Below, one piece after another: positions 8,370 to 15,696 of a stretch of 64,000 nt of DNA; the stretch's first letter is position 1, and each line of letters starts with the position of its first letter. Below the pieces are notes generated by a model. It was not told the DNA's origin. It made no database searches and saw only the letters and a program-made list of their open reading frames with translations. A program made the translations under genes and the position numbers. Origin of the DNA: Saccharicrinis sp050589685 (GTDB lineage: Bacteria; Bacteroidota; Bacteroidia; Bacteroidales; Marinilabiliaceae); contig NZ_JBNGOS010000035.1 in the NCBI RefSeq assembly GCF_050589685.1, positions 10,421 through 74,420 on the forward strand. The letters are read 5' to 3'.

Positions 8370-9912
8370 TTATTTACTATAGCCAACAACATGAACTCCG
8401 TCTAAGTTTTCCTGTTTAAATTTATCGGTAGATGAAGCTTTCAGGGTAATTAAAACTACACCATCATTAGCTTCCGAACCATATTTTTCAATGGCAGATT
8501 CTTCCTTTAATACCTCAACTTTTTCAATAGATTCTCCTGGGATTTTATTCATTTCATCTTTTGTGATTTTTTTCCCATTTACAAATATTAGTGGATTCTT
8601 CATTGCAGGAGTTTTGCTTGCGGAATTGCTTTTCCCTTTTTCCGACGAACCCTGCAGTACAAAATTAATTGGAACTGTATAGGAGACTTTAACCGGTTTG
8701 CCTTCGTGAATTCCTGCTCTCCATCTTGGCATAGAGCTCACAACTCTTATGGCTTCTTCGTCTAAGGAACTGTGAACTCCCCTGGCTGTGTCCACTTCGG
8801 TAACATAACCTGCTTCGTCAACAACAAAACGGATGTATACCCTGCCTTGGATTTTATTTTCCTGGGCATAATAAAGGGTACTTTACATTTTGGGCAATAA
8901 ATTTTCTTAATGCCTTGTCTCCACCAGGGAATTTAGGCATAGAGTCTACCACAAAGTATACCCTGGAAGAATCGCCTAACAGAAATCCATTATTGTCGGT
9001 TGCTGATTTTAAGCTAAGTGTTTCGTCTTGACCTTCAATGTCGGAGGGTAGTTCGTTGTCGCATGCAAAAAAGAATCCCACACCAACTATCATCAGTGTA
9101 GCTGCCAATGTTTTTACAAATGCTTTATTTTTAAGTGTTTTATTCGTCATCATTTTAAATCGTTTTTTAGTAATGGATTGATTAAAGTTATTGACCGGCA
9201 GCAGTCGGGCGCCTGTGGCCTGAAACAATAACAGATTTTTGTACGAACCGATGGAAGTTCCCTTTTGCAATACGGAACGGTCGGCCTGAAACTCGTGCAA
9301 CTCTTTCAGCAAGTATTTTATCATCCATGCAAAAGGGTTGAACCATTGAACAATTAGCAGAATCTCGAACAGAAGCACATCCAACGAATGTCTGTACTTG
9401 ACATGCGCGGTTTCATGAACCAGAATTTTATCCAGATCGTCATCGGAATAGAGCGAGCGGTTAATGAAAATGACATGAAAGAACGAAAACGGGTTGAATT
9501 TGCCTGGCAAGTCGGCAATTCGAATACCGTTATATTTTACCCAGGTTGCTTTTTTCGACAATCCGCCCAATCGAACTATGCCCAAAAGTAATCTGACCAA
9601 TAAGCCTATTGCACCCATCCCATAAATCCATGTAAAAGATTTGTTTTCTTTAATTACCGGAACCACAGTTTCGCGCACATCGCCGGAAAAAACATTTACC
9701 GTTTCAAGTAAAACAAAACCAGTAGTTTCAGAATCTCCGGAAGATAGGGATATATGAATAAAAGGGGCTACCGTTGCCAGCAGAAGTGAAAACAACAGGT
9801 AAAACCTATTAAACTTAAAAAGAGGTTCGTGATGTAAAACAAAACGATAAAATAAGGTGAGTATACCTAAGATTATCGAAGACTCCATGAGGTAATTGAT
9901 AAAAATTTCCAT
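8370..9912 (-). pseudogene. BlaR1/MecR1-type M56 peptidase with TonB C-terminal domain, split by a frameshift
   Basis: The first ORF (9912 to 8854) has three to four membrane helices, the M56 zinc motif HETAH in LVHETAHVKYRHS, and the start of a TonB C-terminal domain (PKFPGGDKALRKFI). It then runs into a stop. The same domain continues in another frame, without its own start, as YAQENKIQGRVYIRFVVDE and on to 8370. Removing one T near 8868-8876 restores KYPLYAQENKIQG, as in relatives. The C-terminal tail after the TonB domain has a SusC plug-like ending (EKYGSEANDGVVLITLK). The family senses antibiotics or envelope state and cleaves BlaI; blaI is directly upstream in the same direction. It is a true pseudogene, a phase-variable tract or a sequencing error. 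Confidence 0.8.
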
Positions 9913-9982
9913 TGATTAAAAATTTATTAAATTGATCTTTTTCAATTGGATGTGACTCGGTTGATTGCCCGGGTCGCACCGG

Positions 9983-10381
9983 TTATTTGTTCCGGCCATT
10001 CCGGTCAAGTTCATCTTTTACATCATTCATCAGTTCCTCAAATTCGTTGATATCCATCTTGCCTTCTTTGGCAAAAAAGGATACCATCTCTTTAAAAGAA
10101 CCTTGGAAATAGTTAGAGATCACCCGTTTCATAAACTTCTTTTTATACCTCTCTTTTGATACAACAGGGAAATACACATATCCCTTGCCTTCCTTTTTGT
10201 GGTCTACAAAACCTTTGTTTTCCAGAATTCGCACAATGGTAGATACGGTATTATATGCCGGTTTGGGTTCCGGCAGTTTTTCTATTATGCTTTTAACCTT
10301 GGTCTCGCCCAAATCCCAAAGCTGTTGCATCACTTGTTCTTCTGCTTTTGTTAGTTCTTTCATTCCTTCCGCTTTACTCAT
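9983..10381 (-). CDS. blaI: BlaI/MecI/CopY-family transcriptional repressor
   Basis: This is a winged-helix repressor of about 132 residues. KELTKAEEQVMQQLWDLGE is the first helix region and AYNTVSTIVRILENKGFVDH is the recognition helix and wing, followed by a C-terminal dimerisation part. BlaI proteins bind dyad operators and are inactivated by cleavage by the M56 sensor encoded next (start 9912, 70 bases downstream). The track of open frame extends to a TTG at 10414, but ATG 10381 is more plausible; ATG 10363 is also possible. Three AACTA-N6-TAGTT palindromes lie just upstream, probably its own operators, shared with the divergent TPR gene. Confidence 0.88.
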   Translation of the reverse strand: MSKAEGMKELTKAEEQVMQQLWDLGETKVKSIIEKLPEPKPAYNTVSTIVRILENKGFVDHKKEGKGYVYFPVVSKERYKKKFMKRVISNYFQGSFKEMVSFFAKEGKMDINEFEELMNDVKDELDRNGRNK

Positions 10382-10412
10382 CGGATAACTTATCATCATC
10401 CGATGAGGTTTC

Positions 10413-10482
10413 AACTAAATTGTTAGTTCAAATTTATAACTAATATTTTAGTTGAACAAATTTTTTAACTAAATTTGTAGTT
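10413..10482. promoter_or_regulatory. Three AACTA-N6-TAGTT palindromes, probable BlaI operators
   Basis: The 16-bp dyad AACTA-N6-TAGTT occurs three times, at 10413-10428, 10438-10453 and 10467-10482, with start-to-start distances of 25 and 29 bp. They sit in the gap between blaI (minus) and the TPR gene (plus). Placement and symmetry fit the binding of a BlaI dimer; the spacers differ, so these are independent sites and not one tandem duplication. Direct binding is an inference. Confidence 0.65.
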
Positions 10483-10515
10483 GAAAGTTTGTTAATAACC
10501 TAAACGTTTGACATT

Positions 10516-11775
10516 ATGATATATGTAAAATCAAAGCTGATGCTGATTTCGGCTATTCTATTCGCAGTTTTTACATTAGTTTCAGGTAAGCCACATATCA
10601 ACCATTACACAAATGTGAAAGATAGCCTGAATGTTGAAAATGATTCGCTACAGCTAATTAGAGTCAATGCGTTATCTAAAAATTTCAGGTATGATGATGC
10701 CATAGCTGTTTTAGAGAAGCTATTTGATAGGGATTCGTTGAATGTTCCTGCAGCAACCGGATTAGAAAATTTGTATTTTAAACAATCGCAATATAATAGG
10801 GCAATCTACATGCAAGATTATTTGCAAAGGCTTAAAGTGGATACTACTTATTATACGATAAGAAAAGCTATGTGCCTTAAAAAGATGGGGCAGTACCAAA
10901 AGTCGTTGGATATTTTCCGAAGTGCTTTTGATAACGACACATTAAATTCTTTTTTAACTCATCAGATGGGAGATTTATATAAATCGTTGCATAAGCCAGA
11001 TAGTGCAATCGTATTTTATAATAAAACATGTGAAATCAAACCAAGTTCTGCTGTGATGATTAAAGCAATGGACTTATATCTTAAAACAAAAAAGGAAGAA
11101 GAGGCATTGCAGTTTTTTAACAAGTATTTTAAAATTGAATTTGCGGTTAATCATTTATTGCATCGTTTATATGGCAAAGCTTTATACCTGAACGACAAAG
11201 TGGGGGCGGCACGCTTAACTTTTAATACATTGTATTCCTCGGGCGATTCTTCGTTGGTAACCACAAAGTACTTGGGCATGTGCGAGTGGAAATTAGAAAA
11301 CTACGCTGCCTCTATTGCGCCTTTTGAGCATTACTTAAAAAAAGATTCAACGGATTTTCAGGTGTATTTTATGTTGGGAAGTAGTTTGGTAAATGACGAA
11401 TTTATCTTTAATCCAGAAAAAAGTATTAGTTGTTTAAAACGATCCTTAGCGTTGATTCAAGCCGATGGTAATACGCTGAACTTGATTTATAATGATTTGG
11501 CCTTGAATTATCAGCGCACACAACAACACGAAAAAGAACTTGAGGTATATTTACTAATGAAGGAAAATGTTCCCGACAGTAGATATGTAGATTACAAGTT
11601 AGCTACTTTGTATGATTACGGATTCAAAAATAAAAAGGAAGCCCTGCACAGGTATACCGATTTGCTGACTTTGTACCAGGCTGATTCGTTAAGCGAAAAA
11701 TCGGATGTGCAAAAATTTTGTGAGAATAGGATTCTGGAGTTGAAGGAGGAGGAGTTTTGGGAAGACAGCAAGTGA
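10516..11775 (+). CDS. Secreted or periplasmic TPR-repeat protein
   Basis: This 419-residue protein has a signal peptide or N-terminal anchor (residues about 7-24, hydrophobic, ending LVSG). It is followed by tandem tetratricopeptide repeats, with typical pieces such as AMCLKKMGQYQKSLDIFRSA and MGDLYKSLHKPDSAIVFYNK. TPR arrays are protein-protein scaffolds; no enzymatic domain is visible. It diverges from blaI across a 134-base gap with three operator-like palindromes, so it may be part of the BlaI regulon. The start at 10516 directly precedes the signal peptide. Exact role unknown. Confidence 0.75.
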   Translation: MIYVKSKLMLISAILFAVFTLVSGKPHINHYTNVKDSLNVENDSLQLIRVNALSKNFRYDDAIAVLEKLFDRDSLNVPAATGLENLYFKQSQYNRAIYMQDYLQRLKVDTTYYTIRKAMCLKKMGQYQKSLDIFRSAFDNDTLNSFLTHQMGDLYKSLHKPDSAIVFYNKTCEIKPSSAVMIKAMDLYLKTKKEEEALQFFNKYFKIEFAVNHLLHRLYGKALYLNDKVGAARLTFNTLYSSGDSSLVTTKYLGMCEWKLENYAASIAPFEHYLKKDSTDFQVYFMLGSSLVNDEFIFNPEKSISCLKRSLALIQADGNTLNLIYNDLALNYQRTQQHEKELEVYLLMKENVPDSRYVDYKLATLYDYGFKNKKEALHRYTDLLTLYQADSLSEKSDVQKFCENRILELKEEEFWEDSK

Positions 11776-11782
11776 ATTATTC

Positions 11783-11811
11783 TCCGGATACGACTTCAAG
11801 TCGTACCCGGA
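11783..11811. repeat. Palindromic element TCCGG-A-TACGAC / GTCGTA-C-CCGGA
   Basis: This is an 11-bp stem with one mismatch around loop TTCAA, placed between the ends of convergent genes (11775 plus, 11856 minus). It could act as a bidirectional terminator, but it has no T tracts. The CCGGATA word recurs in the stem at 8329-8360 and in the gap at 15590-15599, suggesting a dispersed palindromic repeat. Confidence 0.5.
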
Positions 11812-11855
11812 ATATATTTGAAAGCTGTAAATTATAACCCGCTGTCATCGCATGA

Positions 11856-12212
11856 CTATTGTTTTTGCTTGCTGGCAATCAAAAAATAGAACAGGAATCC
11901 CAGGCCGATAAACATCAGTTCGATCCCAAAACCTATCAGGGATTCGTTAATACGCCAGGTATCCATGCCAAAAGTCTTTCCAACTATGAAAGAAACAATC
12001 ATTCCCAATCCGGCCATTGAAGCTACCATGGCCCATTTTAGGCTTTTCATGCGTTGAGGCTCTTCATCTGCAGAGGTAACAGGGTTTAATATTTCAGCCT
12101 TTTCAATATGACCGCTTTTAACAATCCTTCTTTTTAAAAGGTAATCGGTAAACATTTTAATGATGTAAAAAAAACCGGCAAATACTATTGCCACCATAAA
12201 AATCTCTTGCAT
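11856..12212 (-). CDS. Small membrane protein, DUF6249 type
   Basis: This 118-residue protein has three predicted membrane helices: residues about 4-22, 62-83 and 89-113. A charged segment (YLLKRRIVKSGHIEKAEIL) lies between the first two. The pattern matches the small DUF6249 membrane proteins of Bacteroidota, whose function is unknown. It diverges from the ECF sigma factor gene at 12375 and is preceded by a promoter that mirrors the sigma factor's own. It is therefore probably a member of that sigma factor's regulon, perhaps in envelope stress sensing. Confidence 0.65.
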   Translation of the reverse strand: MQEIFMVAIVFAGFFYIIKMFTDYLLKRRIVKSGHIEKAEILNPVTSADEEPQRMKSLKWAMVASMAGLGMIVSFIVGKTFGMDTWRINESLIGFGIELMFIGLGFLFYFLIASKQKQ

Positions 12213-12276
12213 AATATTTTAATTTTATCAGTTAATACTAAGTTTGAGGTTGACCTATTGGGGTTAACCACTACTC

Positions 12277-12307
12277 ATATGTCGAAACGATATTAAAAAA
12301 GGTTGCA
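12277..12307 (-). promoter_or_regulatory. ECF-type promoter of the DUF6249 gene (TGCAAC-N17-CGACATAT)
   Basis: Read on the minus strand, TGCAAC (12307-12302) and CGACATAT (12284-12277) are separated by exactly 17 bases. GCAAC-like -35 and CG(A/T)C-like -10 elements fit ECF sigma promoters. The expected start of transcription is about 55-60 bases before the DUF6249 start codon. The identical arrangement faces the sigma gene on the other strand. Confidence 0.65.
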
Positions 12308-12336
12308 GTATATTTATAAAATATTTTCTATTCTGT

Positions 12337-12367
12337 TGCAACTTTTGGGTAGTGAGTAACGACATAT
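12337..12367 (+). promoter_or_regulatory. ECF-type promoter of the sigma factor gene (TGCAAC-N17-CGACATAT)
   Basis: TGCAAC (12337-12342) and CGACATAT (12360-12367) are separated by 17 bases, identical in both boxes and spacing to the mirror promoter at 12277-12307. The start codon at 12375 is only 8 bases beyond the -10 box, so a transcript from here would be nearly leaderless. This supports autoregulation by the sigma factor encoded just downstream. Confidence 0.65.
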
Positions 12368-12374
12368 AATATAT

Positions 12375-12953
12375 ATGAACGATATTGAGCTGATAAACCA
12401 GGTTAAAAAAGGAAATCCAAATGCCTATCGCTTCCTGGTATCCAAATATCAACGCTTGGTGTTCAGTATTGCGTATAAGATGGCCAATCAGAACCAGGCC
12501 GATATTGAGGATATTGCCCAGGATGTATTTGTAAAAGTTTATAAAAACATAAAAAGTTACCGGAAAGAATCAAAGCTATCTACGTGGATAGCCTCAATAG
12601 CATGGAAAACATCCATCGATTTTACAAGAAAAAAGAAGAGGAGCAGGGTTGAATTTACAGAGGAACCTGAGTTATTTGATGAAATAGACTATGTGAATAG
12701 TTTTGAGCAGTTGAAGCAAAAGGAATTAAAACAATTGGTTCAAGAAGTTGTGTCGAGTTTACCGGTTCATTATCAAACTGTATTGTCACTATTTTATTTG
12801 GAGGAGTTTTCGTTGGCCGAGATTCATGAAATAACAGAAATGCCCTTGGGCACCATTAAAAGTTATTTGAGCAGGGCCAGAGCTTTGTTTAAAACGGAAC
12901 TGGAACGAGTACATGGAAGTGATGCCATTAATTTATTGTACAAAGAGACATGA
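12375..12953 (+). CDS. ECF-family RNA polymerase sigma factor
   Basis: This 192-residue sigma-70 factor has region 2 (residues about 20-90: YRFLVSKYQRLVFSIAYKM, ADIEDIAQDVFVKVYKNI, STWIASIAW) and region 4 (about 125-180: LPVHYQTVLSLFYLEEF, then MPLGTIKSYLSRARALF). Regions 1 and 3 are absent, as in ECF factors. It overlaps the next small membrane protein gene by 4 bases (ATGA), so the two are co-translated, the usual form of sigma/anti-sigma pairs. Mirror-image promoters upstream suggest it activates itself and the divergent DUF6249 gene. Confidence 0.92.
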   Translation: MNDIELINQVKKGNPNAYRFLVSKYQRLVFSIAYKMANQNQADIEDIAQDVFVKVYKNIKSYRKESKLSTWIASIAWKTSIDFTRKKKRSRVEFTEEPELFDEIDYVNSFEQLKQKELKQLVQEVVSSLPVHYQTVLSLFYLEEFSLAEIHEITEMPLGTIKSYLSRARALFKTELERVHGSDAINLLYKET

Positions 12954-13294
12954 TGATGGAGAATAAAAATATAGATGAGTTGTTAAGCAATACTTACAAG
13001 GAATTTGAAGAACCGCAAATACCCCTTGGGTTTATAGATAAGCTTACCCGAAAATTTGAGCTGCGGAACATGCGGCGAAGGCTTTGGGAAGAGTGGTTGT
13101 TTAAGATGTTGGTGGTGCTTGCAATTTTAGCAGGTTTGGTTGGGGCTTTTATTTATCTTGGCGAAGATTTAACAATGTACTTCAGTTACCAATATATTTT
13201 ACCATTGTTGGGAATATTAATGCTGGCTTTTGTTTTCTTTTTTAATGATGTGGTTTTAAAATGGATGTTTTTTACAAAAAAGATGAAGAAATAA
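12950..13294 (+). CDS. Small two-helix membrane protein, candidate anti-sigma factor
   Basis: This 114-residue protein has a charged, cytoplasm-like N-terminal ~45 residues (NIDELLSNTYKEFEEPQIP) and two membrane helices (residues about 47-69 and 77-98). The start overlaps the sigma factor stop by 4 bases; ATGs at 12950, 12953 and 12956 are all possible. The position and layout fit a membrane-bound anti-sigma factor, although no ZAS (zinc anti-sigma) HxxxCxxC motif is present, so the assignment rests on context. A terminator follows at once. Confidence 0.6.
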   Translation: MMMENKNIDELLSNTYKEFEEPQIPLGFIDKLTRKFELRNMRRRLWEEWLFKMLVVLAILAGLVGAFIYLGEDLTMYFSYQYILPLLGILMLAFVFFFNDVVLKWMFFTKKMKK

Positions 13295-13296
13295 AA

Positions 13297-13325
13297 AAAA
13301 CCGCACTCGATGGAGATGCGGTTTT
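13297..13325. terminator. Bidirectional terminator between the ECF operon and yebC
   Basis: AAAACCGCA and TGCGGTTTT form a perfect 9-bp stem with an 11-base loop, with A-rich and T-rich flanks, between the convergent ends at 13294 (plus) and 13349 (minus). Confidence 0.85.
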
Positions 13326-13348
13326 GGCATATTTTTTAATTGAAGTCT

Positions 13349-14065
13349 CTACAGGCCTGTAGCAGTGTGATAAACGTTGGTAACGTCATCGTCTTCCTCG
13401 AACTTGCCCAGCATCTTTTCAAATACCACAACTTCCTCTTCGCTAAGCTCCTTGGTAGTTGTTGGAAGACGTTCAAATTCGGAACTAATAATTTCAAAGT
13501 CATTTTCTTCCAGAAAACTCTGAATAGAACCGTAGCTTTCAAACTCGCCATAGATAATTATTTTGCCATCTTCCTCAAAAATTTCATTGGCTCCGGCGTC
13601 GATCATCTCAAGCTCTAATTCTTCTAAATCCAATCCTTCTTTGGATTCAACTTTAAAATGGCACTTATGCTCAAACATATAATCTACGCTTCCGGTTGTT
13701 CCTAACGAACCACCTGCTTTATTAAAGTAGCTACGCACAGCACCAACAGTTCGGGTGTTATTATTGGTAGTGGTTTCAACTAAAACAGCAATACCAAAAG
13801 GCCCATATCCTTCATAAATAATTTCCTTCCAATCATCCGTATTCTTCTCGGTGGCTTTTTTAATGGCCCTTTCCACGTTGTCCTTAGGCATGTTGGCAGC
13901 CTTAGCATTCTGAATGAGCATTCTTAAGCGCGGATTAGCTTCCGGATCGGGTCCACTCTCCTTTGCTGCCATTGTAATTTGTCTTCCTAACTTGGTAAAA
14001 GTTTTCGCCATGCCAGCCCATCTTTTCATCTTGGTGGCTTTGCGGTATTCAAATGCGCGTCCCAT
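13349..14065 (-). CDS. yebC: YebC/PmpR-family protein (DNA-binding regulator / translation factor)
   Basis: This 238-residue member of the YebC family is close to the usual ~240. Signature segments are present: KRWAGMAKTFTKLGRQITMAAKE at the N-terminus with the basic first domain, NPRLRMLIQNAKAANMPKDN, IYEGYGPFGIAVLVE, and FNKAGGSLGTTGSVDYMF. Members have been described as transcription regulators and, in recent work, as factors that relieve ribosome stalling on proline-rich sequences. It is monocistronic and ends against the terminator it shares with the sigma operon. Confidence 0.93.
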   Translation of the reverse strand: MGRAFEYRKATKMKRWAGMAKTFTKLGRQITMAAKESGPDPEANPRLRMLIQNAKAANMPKDNVERAIKKATEKNTDDWKEIIYEGYGPFGIAVLVETTTNNNTRTVGAVRSYFNKAGGSLGTTGSVDYMFEHKCHFKVESKEGLDLEELELEMIDAGANEIFEEDGKIIIYGEFESYGSIQSFLEENDFEIISSEFERLPTTTKELSEEEVVVFEKMLGKFEEDDDVTNVYHTATGL

Positions 14066-14215
14066 TATTTATGTTTTTATTCTAGTTACAATTTTTGAAC
14101 CCACAAAGCTATAATTCCTAAGCTAGAAAATCAAACTTAATATATCTATTTCGGCAGAGATAAAAATAAAATTGTATGTTAGTGCCTAGAATTTTTAATC
14201 ATTCATCACTTAAGT

Positions 14216-15451
14216 ATGAAAAAAAGATTAAAATGGTTTCCTTTATTTAGTACCAACTTTGCAGGTGTTTTAAACGATAATTTGTTAAAAACGCTGATCG
14301 GTTTTGTATGCGTTTCCTGGCTTGGGCCTGACAGCAAGGCAGCACTGGTTTCGGCTGCTGCCGCATTATTGGTTCTACCCTATCTCTTCTTGTCTCCCTG
14401 GGCAGGTAAATTGGCCAAAGAACACCCTAAAGCTAAAATAATTCAATGGGCAAAAATGGCTGAAATACCCATAATGGCTCTAGCGGTTCTGGGGTTTATT
14501 TTTAGCAGTATTTATGTTGTAATGACCAGTATGTTTTTAATGGGATTACAAAGCTGCCTTTATTCGCCCAGTAAATATGGAATTATTCGGGATATAGGAG
14601 GCAAAGAGGGTATTTCGTTTGGAACGGGAGCTATGGAGATGATTACTTTTGTGGCTGTTTTAATGGGTACATTTTTGGGTGGTTTTATTTCTGATTTAGA
14701 TCAGTTTTTTACGGAGTCAATTTATAGCCTGGTTATACTGTGCGCAACGCTTATGGTATTGGCAGTTGTTGGTTGGTTGGCAAGTTTGGGAATCCATCCA
14801 CATGAAACTAACCCTGAGGATGATTCGGATGATACTTTAAATCCTTTTCTGTTTCCATTTAAATGGTTTAAATGGTGCAAACAGATAACCGGATTGAATT
14901 ATACCGTACTGGGATTATCCATGTTTTGGTTGGTTGGTTCCATGGTTCAGATGAACCTTTATATTTATTGCGAAGAGTTCTTAAACTTATCCAATACATC
15001 AACCGGAACCATAATGGCATTGGTAGCCATTGGCATTGGGGCGGGATGCTATGCGGCAGGGGTAATATCCAGCCATAAAGTAAACACAAAATTGGTGCCT
15101 ATAGGAGGTGTAGGTATGGTAGCTACTATGTTTACCATTTTTTTGCTTAAACCAGATGTTACCATTTTTACTATTCTAATAATCATATTTGCATTTTTTG
15201 CTGGATTGTTTAAAATTCCGTTAAATGCGTTTATGCAGGATCGGGTAAAGGGAAGGGAATTAGGGCCGGTGATCGCCTATAATAATCAGATGGTTTTTGT
15301 GGCCATTCTTCTATCCGCAGGAATCTTCTCGTTAATTGAAGGAGCGTTTGGTACTAGAATCGTATTTCTGACTGTATTAATCATTACCTTGCTAACCACA
15401 ATAATTGCCTTTTTAAAGATTCCGGGAGCTGGAAGAAGAATAGATTTATAG
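14216..15451 (+). CDS. MFS transporter, LplT-like lysophospholipid translocator
   Basis: This 411-residue major facilitator has about 12 membrane helices. FSTNFAGVLNDNLLKTLIGF at the N-terminus and LYSPSKYGIIRDI near residue 120 are typical of LplT and related acyl-lipid MFS proteins. E. coli LplT flips lysophospholipids inward for re-acylation by Aas. The next gene in the same direction encodes an Aas-like fusion, which supports that role. The substrate is inferred from the neighbour and the motifs. The start is the first codon of a lysine-rich MKKRLK N-terminus. Confidence 0.8.
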   Translation: MKKRLKWFPLFSTNFAGVLNDNLLKTLIGFVCVSWLGPDSKAALVSAAAALLVLPYLFLSPWAGKLAKEHPKAKIIQWAKMAEIPIMALAVLGFIFSSIYVVMTSMFLMGLQSCLYSPSKYGIIRDIGGKEGISFGTGAMEMITFVAVLMGTFLGGFISDLDQFFTESIYSLVILCATLMVLAVVGWLASLGIHPHETNPEDDSDDTLNPFLFPFKWFKWCKQITGLNYTVLGLSMFWLVGSMVQMNLYIYCEEFLNLSNTSTGTIMALVAIGIGAGCYAAGVISSHKVNTKLVPIGGVGMVATMFTIFLLKPDVTIFTILIIIFAFFAGLFKIPLNAFMQDRVKGRELGPVIAYNNQMVFVAILLSAGIFSLIEGAFGTRIVFLTVLIITLLTTIIAFLKIPGAGRRIDL

Positions 15452-15556
15452 GCTGAATTCTATTGATTTATGGATGTTAGCTTGTTTTTTAGTAAATTAA
15501 GCTTTCATGTAAATGTGAATGGCTAACGTTAAATCGAAACCTGGCGCTCCAGAGCC

Positions 15557-15664
15557 TTCCGAATTAAGTTCGGAATGTGTCGCCCTGACGTATCCGGATG
15601 GATGATTTAAGACTCGGCACTTTGTGTCCCTGCCTGCAACAGCAGGTCTGTGTTCGTCAGTCTT
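15557..15664. other. Structured gap between lplT-like and aas-like genes
   Basis: The 245-base gap holds two clear inverted repeats. TTCCGAA-TTAAG-TTCGGAA is at 15557-15575. A nested structure at 15609-15664 has an outer AAGACT/AGTCTT and an inner CCTGC-N8-GCAGG. It also carries the word CGTATCCGGA. It may be a dispersed palindromic repeat or an mRNA structure within the operon; no protein is encoded. Confidence 0.4.
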
Positions 15665-15696
15665 GGTACTTGTATCTTGAAATTAAATTTTAAAAG

